Below, piece by piece: positions 46,898 to 56,367 of a DNA stretch of 64,000 nucleotides (its first letter is position 1; the number at the start of each line of letters is the position of its first letter). Made by a program: the position numbers and the translations under genes. The notes under the pieces were generated by a model, which saw only the letters and a program-made list of their open reading frames with translations, did not search any database and was not told the DNA's origin. The DNA lies in NCBI RefSeq assembly GCF_001426905.1, contig NZ_LMFQ01000004.1, positions 45,844 through 109,843 of the forward strand, written 5' to 3'. Source of the DNA: Caulobacter sp. Root1455. Its GTDB lineage: Bacteria; Pseudomonadota; Alphaproteobacteria; Caulobacterales; Caulobacteraceae.

Positions 46898-49606
46898 CTA
46901 CTTCGGCAGGCCGACCGCTTCGTCGACGACGAAGGCGGCCGATTGGCTGGGCGTATCGTCGCCGGGCTGGCCCGAGCCCACGCTGACCCGATAGCGCCCC
47001 GTCGCCACCCGGCGAGCGCCGTCGAGATCCACCGAGGAAAGATCGCGCGACGACAGGGCGAAGGTGACCGCTCGGGTCTCGCCCGGCTTCAGCGTGATCC
47101 GCTGGAAGCCGCGCAAGGCCAGGCGCGGGACTCCGGGCGTGTCGGGGAAGTCGAGATAGAGCTGGGCCACTTCGTCGCCGACCCGGGCGCCGACATTGCG
47201 CACGCTGGTCGTGACACGCAGGCCCTTGCCGGCCCCGCCGGTCGCCGGCTCGACCTTCAGGGGCTGGTACTCGAACCGGGTGTAGCTGAGGCCATAGCCG
47301 AACGGGTAGACGGGCGTTCCTTCGAAGTAGCGATAGGTCCGGCCGGCCATGGCGTAGTCGCCGAACGGCGGCAGGTCGTCGACCGAGCGGTAGAACGTCA
47401 GCGGCAGGCGCCCCGCAGGATTGGTCTTGCCCGAAAGCACGTTGGCGATGGCCAGGCCCCCGGCCTGGCCCGGATACCACGCCTCCAGGATCGCCGAGGC
47501 GTTATCCTTGGCCCAGGAAAGATTCAACGGGCTGCCGTTCATCGTCACGACGACCAGCGGCTTGCCCAGGGCCTTGGCTTGCTCCAGCAGGGCCTGCTGA
47601 TCGGCGGGAAGGTCGAGGGTCGTCTTGTCGCCGCCCTTGAAGCCCGGGATCTCGACGGGGGATTCCTCGGCCTCCAGGTCGGAAGTCAGGCCCACGACCG
47701 CGACCAGGACGTCGGCCTGGGCGGCGGCCGCCTTCAGGTCGCCGGCCGGATCGGTCGAGATGCGCTTCCAGACGAGATCGACGCCGGACAGGGCGTGGGA
47801 TTCCGAAACGACCTCGATCGGGTACTTTCGGCCCTTTTCGAGTGAGATGGTCTTGAGGGTGGGAAGGCTGCCCCAACCGGCCTTGCGCAGGTCGGCGAAC
47901 GGCTTGCCGTCGAACTTGAGCTCGCCGTTGAAGCCGGTCAGGCCCAGGCGATAGGTCCCGCTCTCGGGGGGGACCAGGAAGCCTGTCCAGACCACGCGAT
48001 GGTGGTCCGAGACCGTCGCCAGATCCAGGCTGCGGGCCGCCACGTCCGCCTCCACGCGGGTGACCACCGGCTTTTCAGCATAGCGCATCTTGGCGACGGC
48101 CTCGCCGAACGTCCCGGGGGCGAAGCGTCTAGGGGGCGGCTCGACCGTGTTGTAGTAGCGCGCCAGGAGGCCGGACTTGCCGTCGGGTGTCCGCAGCGCC
48201 GTGGTCGGCACCCGGTCGCCGTCCGTGAACGAGGCGCCGAAGGGCGCGTAGACGACCTGGGCCGAAGGCATGGCTCGCCGCAGGCCCTCGACGACCGAGA
48301 TCGGTGGGGCCGACAAGGCCGAGGAGTAGTTGCCGCGCAGGACCCGGGTGGCGTCGCCCAGCGGCCCGATCACGGCGATCCGTAGGTCCGGCTTGAGCGG
48401 CAGCAGGCCGTCGTTCTTCAAGAGAACCAGGCTCTTTTCGCCGGCGGCCAGCGCCAGGGCCTCGTGGGCCGGCGTCATCACGCTCGTCGGCGCCGCCAAG
48501 GCCGCCTCGGGCGTGCGGACGCCCGGCAGATCGCCGGCGCGCAGGCGGGCCGAGAACAATCGCACCAGCGCCAGATCGACCTCGGCGGGACTGATCAGGC
48601 CGCGCCGCAAGGCCTCGCGATAGCGATCGGCCACCCCGTCGGTGTCGGTCAGGGTCGCGCCGTTGCACTCGTTGTCGACGCCGGCCCGCATGGCGGCGGC
48701 GACGGCCGTGGCCGCGTCCGGAGCGTACTTGTGATGGTCGCTGATGTCCTTGACCGCATCGCAGTCGGAAACGACATAGCCGTCGAAATTCCAGGCTCCG
48801 CGCAGATGGTCCTTGAGCAGAAGGTCGCTGGCGCAGGCCGGCTGGCCGTCGATGCGGTTGTAGGCGCACATCACCGATCCGGCGCGGCCCTCGGTGATGG
48901 CGGCGCGGAACGCGGGCAGGTAGGTGTCCTCGAGGTCGTGGCGCGAGACGAAGACGTTGGCGCCGTGGCGCGTCGATTCCGGGCCGCTGTGAACCGCGAA
49001 ATGCTTGGGCGTGGCCACCACCTGCGGCAGGTCCGGATTGGGCCCCTGGACGCCCTCGACGAAGGCGACGCCCATGCGCGCGGTCAGGAACGGGTCCTCG
49101 CCGTAGGTCTCCTGGCCCCGACCCCAACGCGGATCGCGGAAGATGTTGATGTTGGGCGACCAGGTGTCGAGGCCGGTGCCGATGCGTCCCATGCGTCCGG
49201 TGTTGCGCGCCAGGACGTGCAGCCCGCGCACCTGCGACCCGATCGCGCCGGCGACGTCGTGGACGAGCGCGGGGTCGAAGCTGGCGGCCAGGCCGATCGG
49301 TTCGGGAAAGTTCGTCGTCGGCAGCGCGCCCAGAGCGCCGTGCAGCGACTCCGTCCACCAGTTGTAGGCGGGAATGCCCAGCCGAGGGATGGCCGGGGCC
49401 GTGTTCAGCAGCTGCTCGACCTTTTCGTCGGTCGTCATCTGGCCGACCAGCTGGGCGGCCAGACGATCGGCCTTGGCGCGTTCAGGCGAGACAGCGGGCG
49501 AGGGGGCCTCGGCCGGGGCCGCGTGGGCCAGCGACGCGCCAACCGACAAGGCTCCGCAAAGGGTCGCGGCCAGGCCGCGCCGGCGCCATTTGGACCTAGG
49601 CATCAT
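46898..49606 (-). CDS. GH3 beta-xylosidase/beta-glucosidase with PA14 insert
   Basis: A 902-residue exported GH3 enzyme with signal peptide about 1-30 (RRRGLAATLCGALSVGASLAHA). The N-terminal TIM-barrel domain has the nucleophile Asp281 in VVSDCDAV and the substrate motifs PRWGRGQETYGEDP and KHFAVHSGPE. The C-terminal alpha/beta sandwich starts near KSLVLLKNDGLLPL and is split by a PA14 module (LLARYYNTVEPP to YRLGLTGFNGELKFDGK). A fibronectin-III-like domain ends the protein. This order is typical of xylosidase-type GH3 in xylan loci. GAGGTGG precedes ATG 49606. The beta-helix gene stops 6 bases upstream. Confidence 0.93.
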   Translation of the reverse strand: MMPRSKWRRRGLAATLCGALSVGASLAHAAPAEAPSPAVSPERAKADRLAAQLVGQMTTDEKVEQLLNTAPAIPRLGIPAYNWWTESLHGALGALPTTNFPEPIGLAASFDPALVHDVAGAIGSQVRGLHVLARNTGRMGRIGTGLDTWSPNINIFRDPRWGRGQETYGEDPFLTARMGVAFVEGVQGPNPDLPQVVATPKHFAVHSGPESTRHGANVFVSRHDLEDTYLPAFRAAITEGRAGSVMCAYNRIDGQPACASDLLLKDHLRGAWNFDGYVVSDCDAVKDISDHHKYAPDAATAVAAAMRAGVDNECNGATLTDTDGVADRYREALRRGLISPAEVDLALVRLFSARLRAGDLPGVRTPEAALAAPTSVMTPAHEALALAAGEKSLVLLKNDGLLPLKPDLRIAVIGPLGDATRVLRGNYSSALSAPPISVVEGLRRAMPSAQVVYAPFGASFTDGDRVPTTALRTPDGKSGLLARYYNTVEPPPRRFAPGTFGEAVAKMRYAEKPVVTRVEADVAARSLDLATVSDHHRVVWTGFLVPPESGTYRLGLTGFNGELKFDGKPFADLRKAGWGSLPTLKTISLEKGRKYPIEVVSESHALSGVDLVWKRISTDPAGDLKAAAAQADVLVAVVGLTSDLEAEESPVEIPGFKGGDKTTLDLPADQQALLEQAKALGKPLVVVTMNGSPLNLSWAKDNASAILEAWYPGQAGGLAIANVLSGKTNPAGRLPLTFYRSVDDLPPFGDYAMAGRTYRYFEGTPVYPFGYGLSYTRFEYQPLKVEPATGGAGKGLRVTTSVRNVGARVGDEVAQLYLDFPDTPGVPRLALRGFQRITLKPGETRAVTFALSSRDLSSVDLDGARRVATGRYRVSVGSGQPGDDTPSQSAAFVVDEAVGLPK

Positions 49607-49612
49607 TCCACC

Positions 49613-51805
49613 TCATGGCTTGATCTTGCTTGTTCGATCGGGAGCGGCTGATCGCGCCGGACCCGCCCGGTCGATCACCTTGCGCGCGCCTTCCGGCCAC
49701 GCCTGGCCGTCGACGGCGATGTTGTCGGCGAGCCGGTTGGCGGCGTAGTCGGACCAGCTTCCATTGGCCTTGCCGGCGTTGTGCCAGTTGCCGCGCGCGA
49801 CATTGTCCATCGCCGTTCGCCGGGGATGGGCGCCGTCCAGGGCGTTGAGATTGACCCAGAGACCCAGGCCGTCGAACACGTTGTCGCGCACGGTCACGTA
49901 CCGCGAGCCCTCGTCGAGATAGACCCCGATCCCGCCGGGCACGTCGTAGACATGGTTCTCGGCGATCAGGGCGCCGGGATCGGCCGACAGGTGATAGATC
50001 GCCCCGCCGTCGGGGAACCAGCGTTTGACCCCATGCACGCGGTTGCCCAGGATCACCGTGTCGCGAAGGATGGTCGGGGTGTCATAGACCCGGTTGGCGG
50101 GCTGGTCGTAGTAGCCCCGGTTCAGCGACATGTAGGCGGTGTTGCCGCCCGGATCGTTGACGCCCCAACCCCAGCCCACGTCGATGCCGTCATAGGGCGT
50201 CTCGGAGACGTCGTTGCGCAGGATCAGGGGCGCGGTCGCGTAGGTGACCAGGATCGCGGCCTGCTCGCGATAGACCTGCGAGACCTTGGTGATGGTGTTG
50301 TCGCGAATGACGATGTCGCGCACCGCCAGCTCCGGTCGTGAAGGGTGGTGGGCGTCGGGGCCGACCCCGCCCACCATGATCGCGCCGCCGGCCAGATCGG
50401 CGAACCGGCTGCGGACGACTTCGACCGAGCGGGCCTCCAGGCCGGCGCCGCTGAGATTGGCGCTGGCGTCGTTGCCGACGCCGAGGGCGACCTGCCCCAG
50501 GTGGGCGAATTCGACGTCCTCGAAGAGGATCCGGGCCGCCGCGGCGACCTGCACGGCGGCCGGCTGCTGGCGCCAATGGTTGCGCATCGCCTCGAAGGCC
50601 CAGCACCCCCAACTGCAGTCCCGGATCGGCTCGGACGGATAGTTCGGCACGTCGTCGGCGAGATAGGCGCCGCTTTGCTGGCTGGCGTAGCCTTGCGGAC
50701 CGGAGGGGCCAAGCCAGCTTGTATGCTGGAAACCGATCCCGGAAAATTGCAGGTCATGGACCGGACGGCCCGGGGCGCCGGCTATCGAGACCAGGGCCTG
50801 GAGCGTGGGCATGACCACCTGGCTCGCGGCCATCGGTTCGCCGCCGCGCGGCTTGTAATAGAGCCGGCCTCGGGCCGGATCGACCCACCAGTCGCCTTCC
50901 TCGCGCACGAAGGCCAGGGCGTTGGCGATGAAGAACCGGGCGCGGTCGCCCGAGACGGGACGCGCGAAGGTGTCGTAGCCGATCAGGTTGTTTCGCCAGC
51001 CCGGTTGCGCCAGCAGGATACGGTCGCCGCGGATGCTCTCGACCCGAGCGCGGCGATCGGTGAAGAAGCCGGTGTTCTCGACTTCCAGGCGGGTCTGGTC
51101 GGGAAGCTCCGCCAGGAAACGCCAGGCCGGATCGAGGATCTGGATGCCCCAGTCATGGAACGCGAACGCCGTCCGCGGGGCTTCGACCTCGGCGCGACGC
51201 GCCATGCGATCGTTGACCCACAGTTGGCGCGGATCGGCGCCGCGCGGGATGTCGGCGACCCAGATGTCACGGCGCGCGTCGGCGCGCCGCCAGCCGACGA
51301 CCGGGACGCCGCCCGAGATCACTGGGCGCGCGCCCTTGGCCGCTTCCCAGCGCACGACGAAGCCGTTCTGGCCTCCGTCCGCTTCGGAGAAACGCAGGGG
51401 CGCGTCCAGACGGTAGACGCCGTCGGCCAGGCGGACCGTCACCGCGTGCGCGGCGTTCACGCCGCGAACCGCGGCCCGGGCGCGTTCGAGACTCGCGAAG
51501 GGACGCGCCGCCGATCCGTCGCCGGCGTCCGATCCGCGCGGCGAGACCTCGAAGACGACGGGGGCGGGGGCAGGGCGCTCGTGAATCTCGACCGAAGCGA
51601 AGGCTTGCTCGGAATTGGGACGGTCGCTCGGCGACGTCGCGGGGATGGCGAAGGTCGGCAGCGACTGGGCCGAGGCCGACCCGACGCCCAGCAGGAAGAG
51701 ACCCAGCACAGGCGCGCCCCAGAATTGGCGGCGAGACAGCGATCGGGTGCTCGCCGCCTCGGCGCCGGGCCGGACGGTCGCATCGGAGGCGACGGCGGTC
51801 GTCAT
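49613..51805 (-). CDS. exported right-handed parallel beta-helix protein, possible carbohydrate-active enzyme
   Basis: A 730-residue protein. The N-terminus has a Tat motif SRRQF followed by GAPVLGLFLLGVGSASAQ, so export in folded form is likely. From about 85 a beta-helix entry motif is visible (FEVSPRGSDAGDGSAARPFASLERA), then repeated strand-turn rungs (IVIRDNTITKVS, VILGNRVHGVKRW, VTVRDNVFDGLG). Beta-helix proteins of this layout include polysaccharide lyases and glycosidases such as GH120 or GH110, but no catalytic residues can be assigned. The start overlaps the halogenase-like gene stop (ATGA), so the two are translationally coupled. Confidence 0.85.
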   Translation of the reverse strand: MTTAVASDATVRPGAEAASTRSLSRRQFWGAPVLGLFLLGVGSASAQSLPTFAIPATSPSDRPNSEQAFASVEIHERPAPAPVVFEVSPRGSDAGDGSAARPFASLERARAAVRGVNAAHAVTVRLADGVYRLDAPLRFSEADGGQNGFVVRWEAAKGARPVISGGVPVVGWRRADARRDIWVADIPRGADPRQLWVNDRMARRAEVEAPRTAFAFHDWGIQILDPAWRFLAELPDQTRLEVENTGFFTDRRARVESIRGDRILLAQPGWRNNLIGYDTFARPVSGDRARFFIANALAFVREEGDWWVDPARGRLYYKPRGGEPMAASQVVMPTLQALVSIAGAPGRPVHDLQFSGIGFQHTSWLGPSGPQGYASQQSGAYLADDVPNYPSEPIRDCSWGCWAFEAMRNHWRQQPAAVQVAAAARILFEDVEFAHLGQVALGVGNDASANLSGAGLEARSVEVVRSRFADLAGGAIMVGGVGPDAHHPSRPELAVRDIVIRDNTITKVSQVYREQAAILVTYATAPLILRNDVSETPYDGIDVGWGWGVNDPGGNTAYMSLNRGYYDQPANRVYDTPTILRDTVILGNRVHGVKRWFPDGGAIYHLSADPGALIAENHVYDVPGGIGVYLDEGSRYVTVRDNVFDGLGLWVNLNALDGAHPRRTAMDNVARGNWHNAGKANGSWSDYAANRLADNIAVDGQAWPEGARKVIDRAGPARSAAPDRTSKIKP

Positions 51806-53346
51806 ACAGGCTGCAGGCCGTGCTCGACGATCTTGCGGATCAGGTCGCGATGGCGCGGCAGGCTCGCCAGCAGCCGATCGGTCTGGACGGCGTTCTCGCG
51901 CAGCGCCCGCTCGGCCATCGCGCGTTCGTCGGCCAGGGCCTCGGGTTCGATCTCCGTCCGAAAGCCCATGCCATAGAGCACGTACTGATAGCTGGCCGTC
52001 GGGAAGACTTCCTCGACCCGGTCGAACTCCTCGTGCAGCCACGGCGGCTGATGGCGCCAGAGGCGCAGCAGGTCGGCCAGGCGCTCGGGGACGGTCTCGG
52101 ACGCGCGATTGTCGCGCCAGAAGGCGCTGTCGGACCGCTTGCTGAGAACGTAGTGCAGCTTGAGGAAATCGATGATCCGGCCCCAGCGATAATGGGTCGT
52201 GGCGTTGAAGCGGGCGGCGACGACGTCCATCACCTCGCGGCAGGCCGGCATCTGCTCGGAGATCATCTTGGCCGACAGTTCGATCAGCACGATCGCCGAG
52301 GCTTCCAGCGGTTCAAGAAAGCCGGCCGCCAGGCCCACGGCCACGCAGTTGCGCTCCCAGAAGGTCTCGCGGTGACCCGAACGGATCGGGATCTTCCTGG
52401 CGGAAAGGTCGCGACCAGCCGGCCCGATATAGGCCCGCAGTTCCCGCTCGGCGTCCTCGTCGCTGATGTGGCGGCTGGAATAGACGTGTCCGACGCCGCG
52501 ACGCGTGGGCAGGCCGATGTCCCAGATCCATCCGGCCGACTGGGCCGTGGAAATGGTGTGGCTGGCGATCGGGCTGGTTTCGCTCTCGTAGGGGACCTGG
52601 ATCGCCAGCGCGGTGTCGCAGAACAGGACGTCGCCGCAGTCGCGGAACGGCACGCCGAGCGCGTCGCCCAGGAGCAGCGCGCGAAAGCCCGTGCAATCCA
52701 CGAACAGGTCGCCCTGGATCTCGCCGCGCTGCTGGGTGACGACGCCGCGGATGTCGCCGTCCTCGGCCATGGCGACGCTTTGCACGTCGGCCAGGACATG
52801 GCGCACGCCGAGCTTGTCGCAACAGTGACGCTGCAGGAACGGAGCGAACTTGCTCGCGTCGAGGTGATAGGCGTAGTTGGCCGCGCCCTGATAAGGCCCG
52901 GCGGTGATGGTCTTGGGGGCCAGGCCGTCGTCGCAGAGGCGGCCCTGCGGGCTGACCGCGTCGCAGAAGCTCTGCGCGCCCCCGCTCGCCAGCCAATGGG
53001 CCGCGAGGTTCACCTGCGAAAAGCCCTGCGGCAGCATCAGGGGATGATAATAGGCGTCGTCGGCCGCGCCCGTGGTCCAGCGCGCGAATTTGGCGCCCTG
53101 CTTGAACGCCGCGTCGCATTCGCGGAAGAAGTCGGCCTCGGACACGCCGATCTTGGCCAGGCTCGTGCGCAAGGTCGGCCAGGTGCCTTCGCCGACCCCG
53201 ATGATCGGCGTGTTTGGCGACTCCACCAGCGTGACGGTGAAGCCGGCGGCCATGCGCGCGCGGTGCTTGGCGGCGATGAGGCCCGCGGTAAGCCACCCGG
53301 CGGTCCCGCCGCCGACGATGACGATATTCTTGATCGGACGCACCAT
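51802..53346 (-). CDS. tryptophan-halogenase-like flavoprotein
   Basis: A 514-residue member of the flavin-dependent tryptophan halogenase family. GGGTAG lies at about 12-17 for FAD binding. The Lys that forms the chloramine in true halogenases is present as K82 (AFKQGAKF). The WxWxIP motif reads WIWDIG, with W273 and W275 kept, Pro replaced by Gly278 and LP two residues on. PLEASAIVLIE matches the Ser/Glu region. Such proteins occur widely beside TonB receptors, SapC and cupin genes in Caulobacter and Xanthomonas, with no proven halogenation in most. It follows the receptor gene after a perfect terminator. The ribosome-binding site is weak. Confidence 0.88.
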   Translation of the reverse strand: MVRPIKNIVIVGGGTAGWLTAGLIAAKHRARMAAGFTVTLVESPNTPIIGVGEGTWPTLRTSLAKIGVSEADFFRECDAAFKQGAKFARWTTGAADDAYYHPLMLPQGFSQVNLAAHWLASGGAQSFCDAVSPQGRLCDDGLAPKTITAGPYQGAANYAYHLDASKFAPFLQRHCCDKLGVRHVLADVQSVAMAEDGDIRGVVTQQRGEIQGDLFVDCTGFRALLLGDALGVPFRDCGDVLFCDTALAIQVPYESETSPIASHTISTAQSAGWIWDIGLPTRRGVGHVYSSRHISDEDAERELRAYIGPAGRDLSARKIPIRSGHRETFWERNCVAVGLAAGFLEPLEASAIVLIELSAKMISEQMPACREVMDVVAARFNATTHYRWGRIIDFLKLHYVLSKRSDSAFWRDNRASETVPERLADLLRLWRHQPPWLHEEFDRVEEVFPTASYQYVLYGMGFRTEIEPEALADERAMAERALRENAVQTDRLLASLPRHRDLIRKIVEHGLQPV

Positions 53347-53363
53347 GGCCTCGAAACCCGGAA

Positions 53364-53403
53364 AAAATAGACTGGGAAGATCAAACGAATGATCTTCCCA
53401 GTC
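53364..53403 (-). terminator. perfect intrinsic terminator between TonB receptor and halogenase-like gene
   Basis: GACTGGGAAGATCA (53370-53383) and its exact complement (53390-53403) enclose a 6-base loop. On the minus strand the stem is followed by TATTTTTTCC. It sits about 20 bases before the halogenase start codon, so expression of the downstream genes depends on readthrough or a controlled attenuator. Confidence 0.9.
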
Positions 53404-53415
53404 GAGGGGAGGGAC

Positions 53416-56367
53416 CTAGAAGCGGAAGCGGGCCCCGGCCGTGTAGCGCCGACCGTAGGCGAAAACGTCAAGCAGTTGGTTGTCGAACCGTCCGTGCGTG
53501 CTCTGGGTCTCGTTGGTGAGATTCAGGGCCTCGAAGAACAGGTTGATCTGCTTGGTCAGGGCGTAGCTGGTGCTGAAGTCGATCTGCAGGTTCGGATTTT
53601 CGAAGGTCGGCTCCGAACCGAAGGCGCCGGTGTTCTGGTTCTGACCGAACTGGCGCAGGTATTCCTTGCGGTAGTTGACCGCGATCCGCGCCTCGAGACC
53701 GTTCTTGTCGTAGAAGGCCACGAGGTTGGCGGAGTCGGCCAGGCCGGTGATCGCAAAGCCGCTCTGGGAGATGTCGGTGCGATCGTAGGGCTTGTTGGTG
53801 TCGACCAGGGTGGCGTTGGCGTTGAAGCCGAAGCCGCTCTCGCCGAACACGTGCTGCCAGGCGATTTCCACCCCGCGCACCGTCGCTTCAGGTCCGTTCA
53901 CCTGTTGGGTGACGCTGAAGATCGCCGGCTGGCCGGTGGTGGGATCGATCACGCCGTTGATCGTCTGCCGCTGGGTGCCGCCGACGATGAAGTTGCTCAC
54001 GTCCTTGATGAAGAAATTGACCGACGCATAGGAGTTGGGCCGGTAGTACCACTCGACCGCCGCATCGAAGTTGTCGGCCAGATACGGCTTGAGCGACGGG
54101 CTGCCGCCGCTGGCGGTGAGGGCACCCACGCGCTGGCCGGTGCCGACGCTGGCCACCGGCGTCAGAAGGTTCAGGCTGGGACGGGTCAGGGTCCGAGAGG
54201 CGTCGAGGCGAATGTGGATGCTGTCGGTCAGCTCCAGTTTCATATCGACGCTCGGGAGCAGGTAAGAATAGTTGCTCTTGGTCGACACGGCCTGAGGCGC
54301 GCTCAGGGTCACGGTCAGCAGGGTCGGGTCGCCGGCGCTTTGGGTGATCGCGGTTGGCACTTGGCCAAAGCCGGCGGACGTGACGTGAGTGTTCTCCTCG
54401 CGCACCCCGGCGTTGAAGTGGAACGGCATGCCGGCCACGTCGACGTCGAAGTTGGCTTTCAGGAACAGCGCCCAGGTCTTCTCGGTGATGTCGCGGATGC
54501 TGCCGTTGTCGAGCGCCAGGTTGAACGCCCCGGTGAACGTGGTGCCGACGTTGCCGCCGCCGTAGTTGAACCCGGGAATGTTCTGGGTCTGCGGGTTGCC
54601 AAGGCTGGTCAGGAACGCCTGGTAGGCGTGGGCGTCGTACTTCAGCAACGTCGGCGGCAGGGCGCCGGAGAAGCCGGGGATGAACCCGTTGGTGCTGACC
54701 TGCTGGGTGAAGAGGTTCGCCGGCACCAGCACGCCGCCGTTGGGGCCCGACGGCGGGCCGTAGCCCGGATAGGCCTGCCAGTAGTTGTTGACGAAGGTGT
54801 TGCTCTGTTGGAACTGGAAGTGGTCTTCCAGATAGCTGCCGCCGGCCTTGATGCGGAAGCCCTCCTGCTCCCAGGCCCCGGCGACGCGCACCTGCTTGAC
54901 CGTGTCGGTGTTCTCCTGCGCTTGGCGCACGGTGACGTGGGAGCCCATGACCGAGGTGTCGGCCCAGCGCGCGGCGTCGCCGTTCGGCCCGAAGCCGTGC
55001 AGCACCGGCAAGGTGTCCTTGCTGTCGCCGTCGATCCTGATGCCCAGGGACGGACCGATCGCGAAGCCGTAGCCCACGTCGCCGTTGTCGCTGCTGATCT
55101 GGCCATCTGGGTTGAGCTGGCTCTTGGCGTAGCTGGCGTCGGCCTCGAAACTCAGATTCTGCGACACGTCCCACTGAAGGTTCAGGCCGGTCTGGTTGGT
55201 CTCGAGGACAGAGCGGTCCGTGCCGGCCACGAAATCGGTTTGCGATCCGGCCTGGGTGAAGTCGACCGTCGTGCCGTTCTGGTCAAGCTTGACGTTCCGA
55301 AGGCCGCCCTGATTGAACCAGATGCCGTAACCGAAATTGTCGGCCCGGATCTTCTGGCGCGAATAGTTGTCGTCCAGGGTGACCGTGACGCCTTCCGCCG
55401 GGTTCCATTGCAAGGCGATGCGACCGTCAAGCCGTTCGTCCTTGGTATAGATCTGGCTCGCGCCGGCCTGCTGCTCGAACCAGCCGACGACGGTCTTGTT
55501 GGCCAGCTCGGCGGACGTGCATGCAGCGGTCAGTTGGCAGGGCGCGTAGCGCCCGCCCGGCCAGCCGCTGACGTAGACGCGGTTGGTCTGGGTGTCGTGG
55601 CGCGTGTACATCACGTCGGCCAGCACGCCGAACTTGTTGTCGGCGAAGGTGTCGCTGAACAGCGCCCCGACGGTGGGAACCACCTTGCCGGCGTCGTCCT
55701 GCAGCGAGCCGGAGGCGGTGACCGCCATGCGGCGGCCCGGGTGATCGAACGGCTTGGGGAAGGCGACATTGACGGTCGCGCCGATCGAGCTGCTCGACAG
55801 CGTCACGTCGGGCGTCTTGAGCACGGACAGGCCGCCCACGAAGTCGGCGCCCACGGTGCTGAAGTCGACCGAGCGACCGCCGGTCGCCGTGGAAATCCGA
55901 CGACCGTCGTAGAGGGTTTCGTTGAAGTCGCCGCCAAAGCCGCGGACGGTGATGCCTTGCGGCTCGCCGCGGGCGCCGGCGCGCTGGATGGAGACCCCGG
56001 GCAGCCGCTGCAGCGACGCGGCGACGTTCGAGTCTGGGAACTTGCCGATATCCTCCGCGGAGATGGCGTCGACCACGCCGGCCGAGGTTCGCTTGATGTC
56101 GAGGTTGCGTTGCAGCGAGCCGCGCAGACCCGTGACGATGACCTCGTCGACGGTGGTGGTCTCGTTGTTCGGTCGCGGAACCGAAGCCTGCTCGGCCGCC
56201 GGAGCGGCGACGGCGGCCGCCGTGATGATGGGCTCCTCGCGCTCGGCGGCGCTGGCCGCGCCGCAAAGCGCCAGGACCATGACACTGGACGCACCGACCA
56301 GGGCAGCCTTTGAAGCGCGTGATCGCGCTCCCGAATTACTCTGATTAGTGAGCTGGGCTTTTATCAT
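53416..56367 (-). CDS. TonB-dependent receptor, Xanthomonas/Caulobacter type (xylan locus)
   Basis: A 983-residue receptor with an export signal (about residues 18-41, ending AASAAE). A Pro/Ala linker leads to a TonB-box-like VDEVIVTGLRGSL, then the plug with IGKFPDSNVAASLQRLPGVSIQR and ITVRGFGGDFNETLYDG. The barrel ends YTAGARFRF. AGGAGGGGAAAC precedes ATG 56367. It heads the minus-strand row of halogenase-like, beta-helix, GH3, esterase and GH39 genes and is divergent from SapC. Tandem LacI-type operators lie upstream, so it is probably induced by xylose or a related sugar. Confidence 0.95.
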   Translation of the reverse strand: MIKAQLTNQSNSGARSRASKAALVGASSVMVLALCGAASAAEREEPIITAAAVAAPAAEQASVPRPNNETTTVDEVIVTGLRGSLQRNLDIKRTSAGVVDAISAEDIGKFPDSNVAASLQRLPGVSIQRAGARGEPQGITVRGFGGDFNETLYDGRRISTATGGRSVDFSTVGADFVGGLSVLKTPDVTLSSSSIGATVNVAFPKPFDHPGRRMAVTASGSLQDDAGKVVPTVGALFSDTFADNKFGVLADVMYTRHDTQTNRVYVSGWPGGRYAPCQLTAACTSAELANKTVVGWFEQQAGASQIYTKDERLDGRIALQWNPAEGVTVTLDDNYSRQKIRADNFGYGIWFNQGGLRNVKLDQNGTTVDFTQAGSQTDFVAGTDRSVLETNQTGLNLQWDVSQNLSFEADASYAKSQLNPDGQISSDNGDVGYGFAIGPSLGIRIDGDSKDTLPVLHGFGPNGDAARWADTSVMGSHVTVRQAQENTDTVKQVRVAGAWEQEGFRIKAGGSYLEDHFQFQQSNTFVNNYWQAYPGYGPPSGPNGGVLVPANLFTQQVSTNGFIPGFSGALPPTLLKYDAHAYQAFLTSLGNPQTQNIPGFNYGGGNVGTTFTGAFNLALDNGSIRDITEKTWALFLKANFDVDVAGMPFHFNAGVREENTHVTSAGFGQVPTAITQSAGDPTLLTVTLSAPQAVSTKSNYSYLLPSVDMKLELTDSIHIRLDASRTLTRPSLNLLTPVASVGTGQRVGALTASGGSPSLKPYLADNFDAAVEWYYRPNSYASVNFFIKDVSNFIVGGTQRQTINGVIDPTTGQPAIFSVTQQVNGPEATVRGVEIAWQHVFGESGFGFNANATLVDTNKPYDRTDISQSGFAITGLADSANLVAFYDKNGLEARIAVNYRKEYLRQFGQNQNTGAFGSEPTFENPNLQIDFSTSYALTKQINLFFEALNLTNETQSTHGRFDNQLLDVFAYGRRYTAGARFRF

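Noticed and set aside
51802..53346. Naming the flavoprotein a tryptophan 7-halogenase (PrnA/RebH)
   Set aside because: The WxWxIP motif is altered, no indole pathway genes are near, and receptor-linked members lack proven halogenation.
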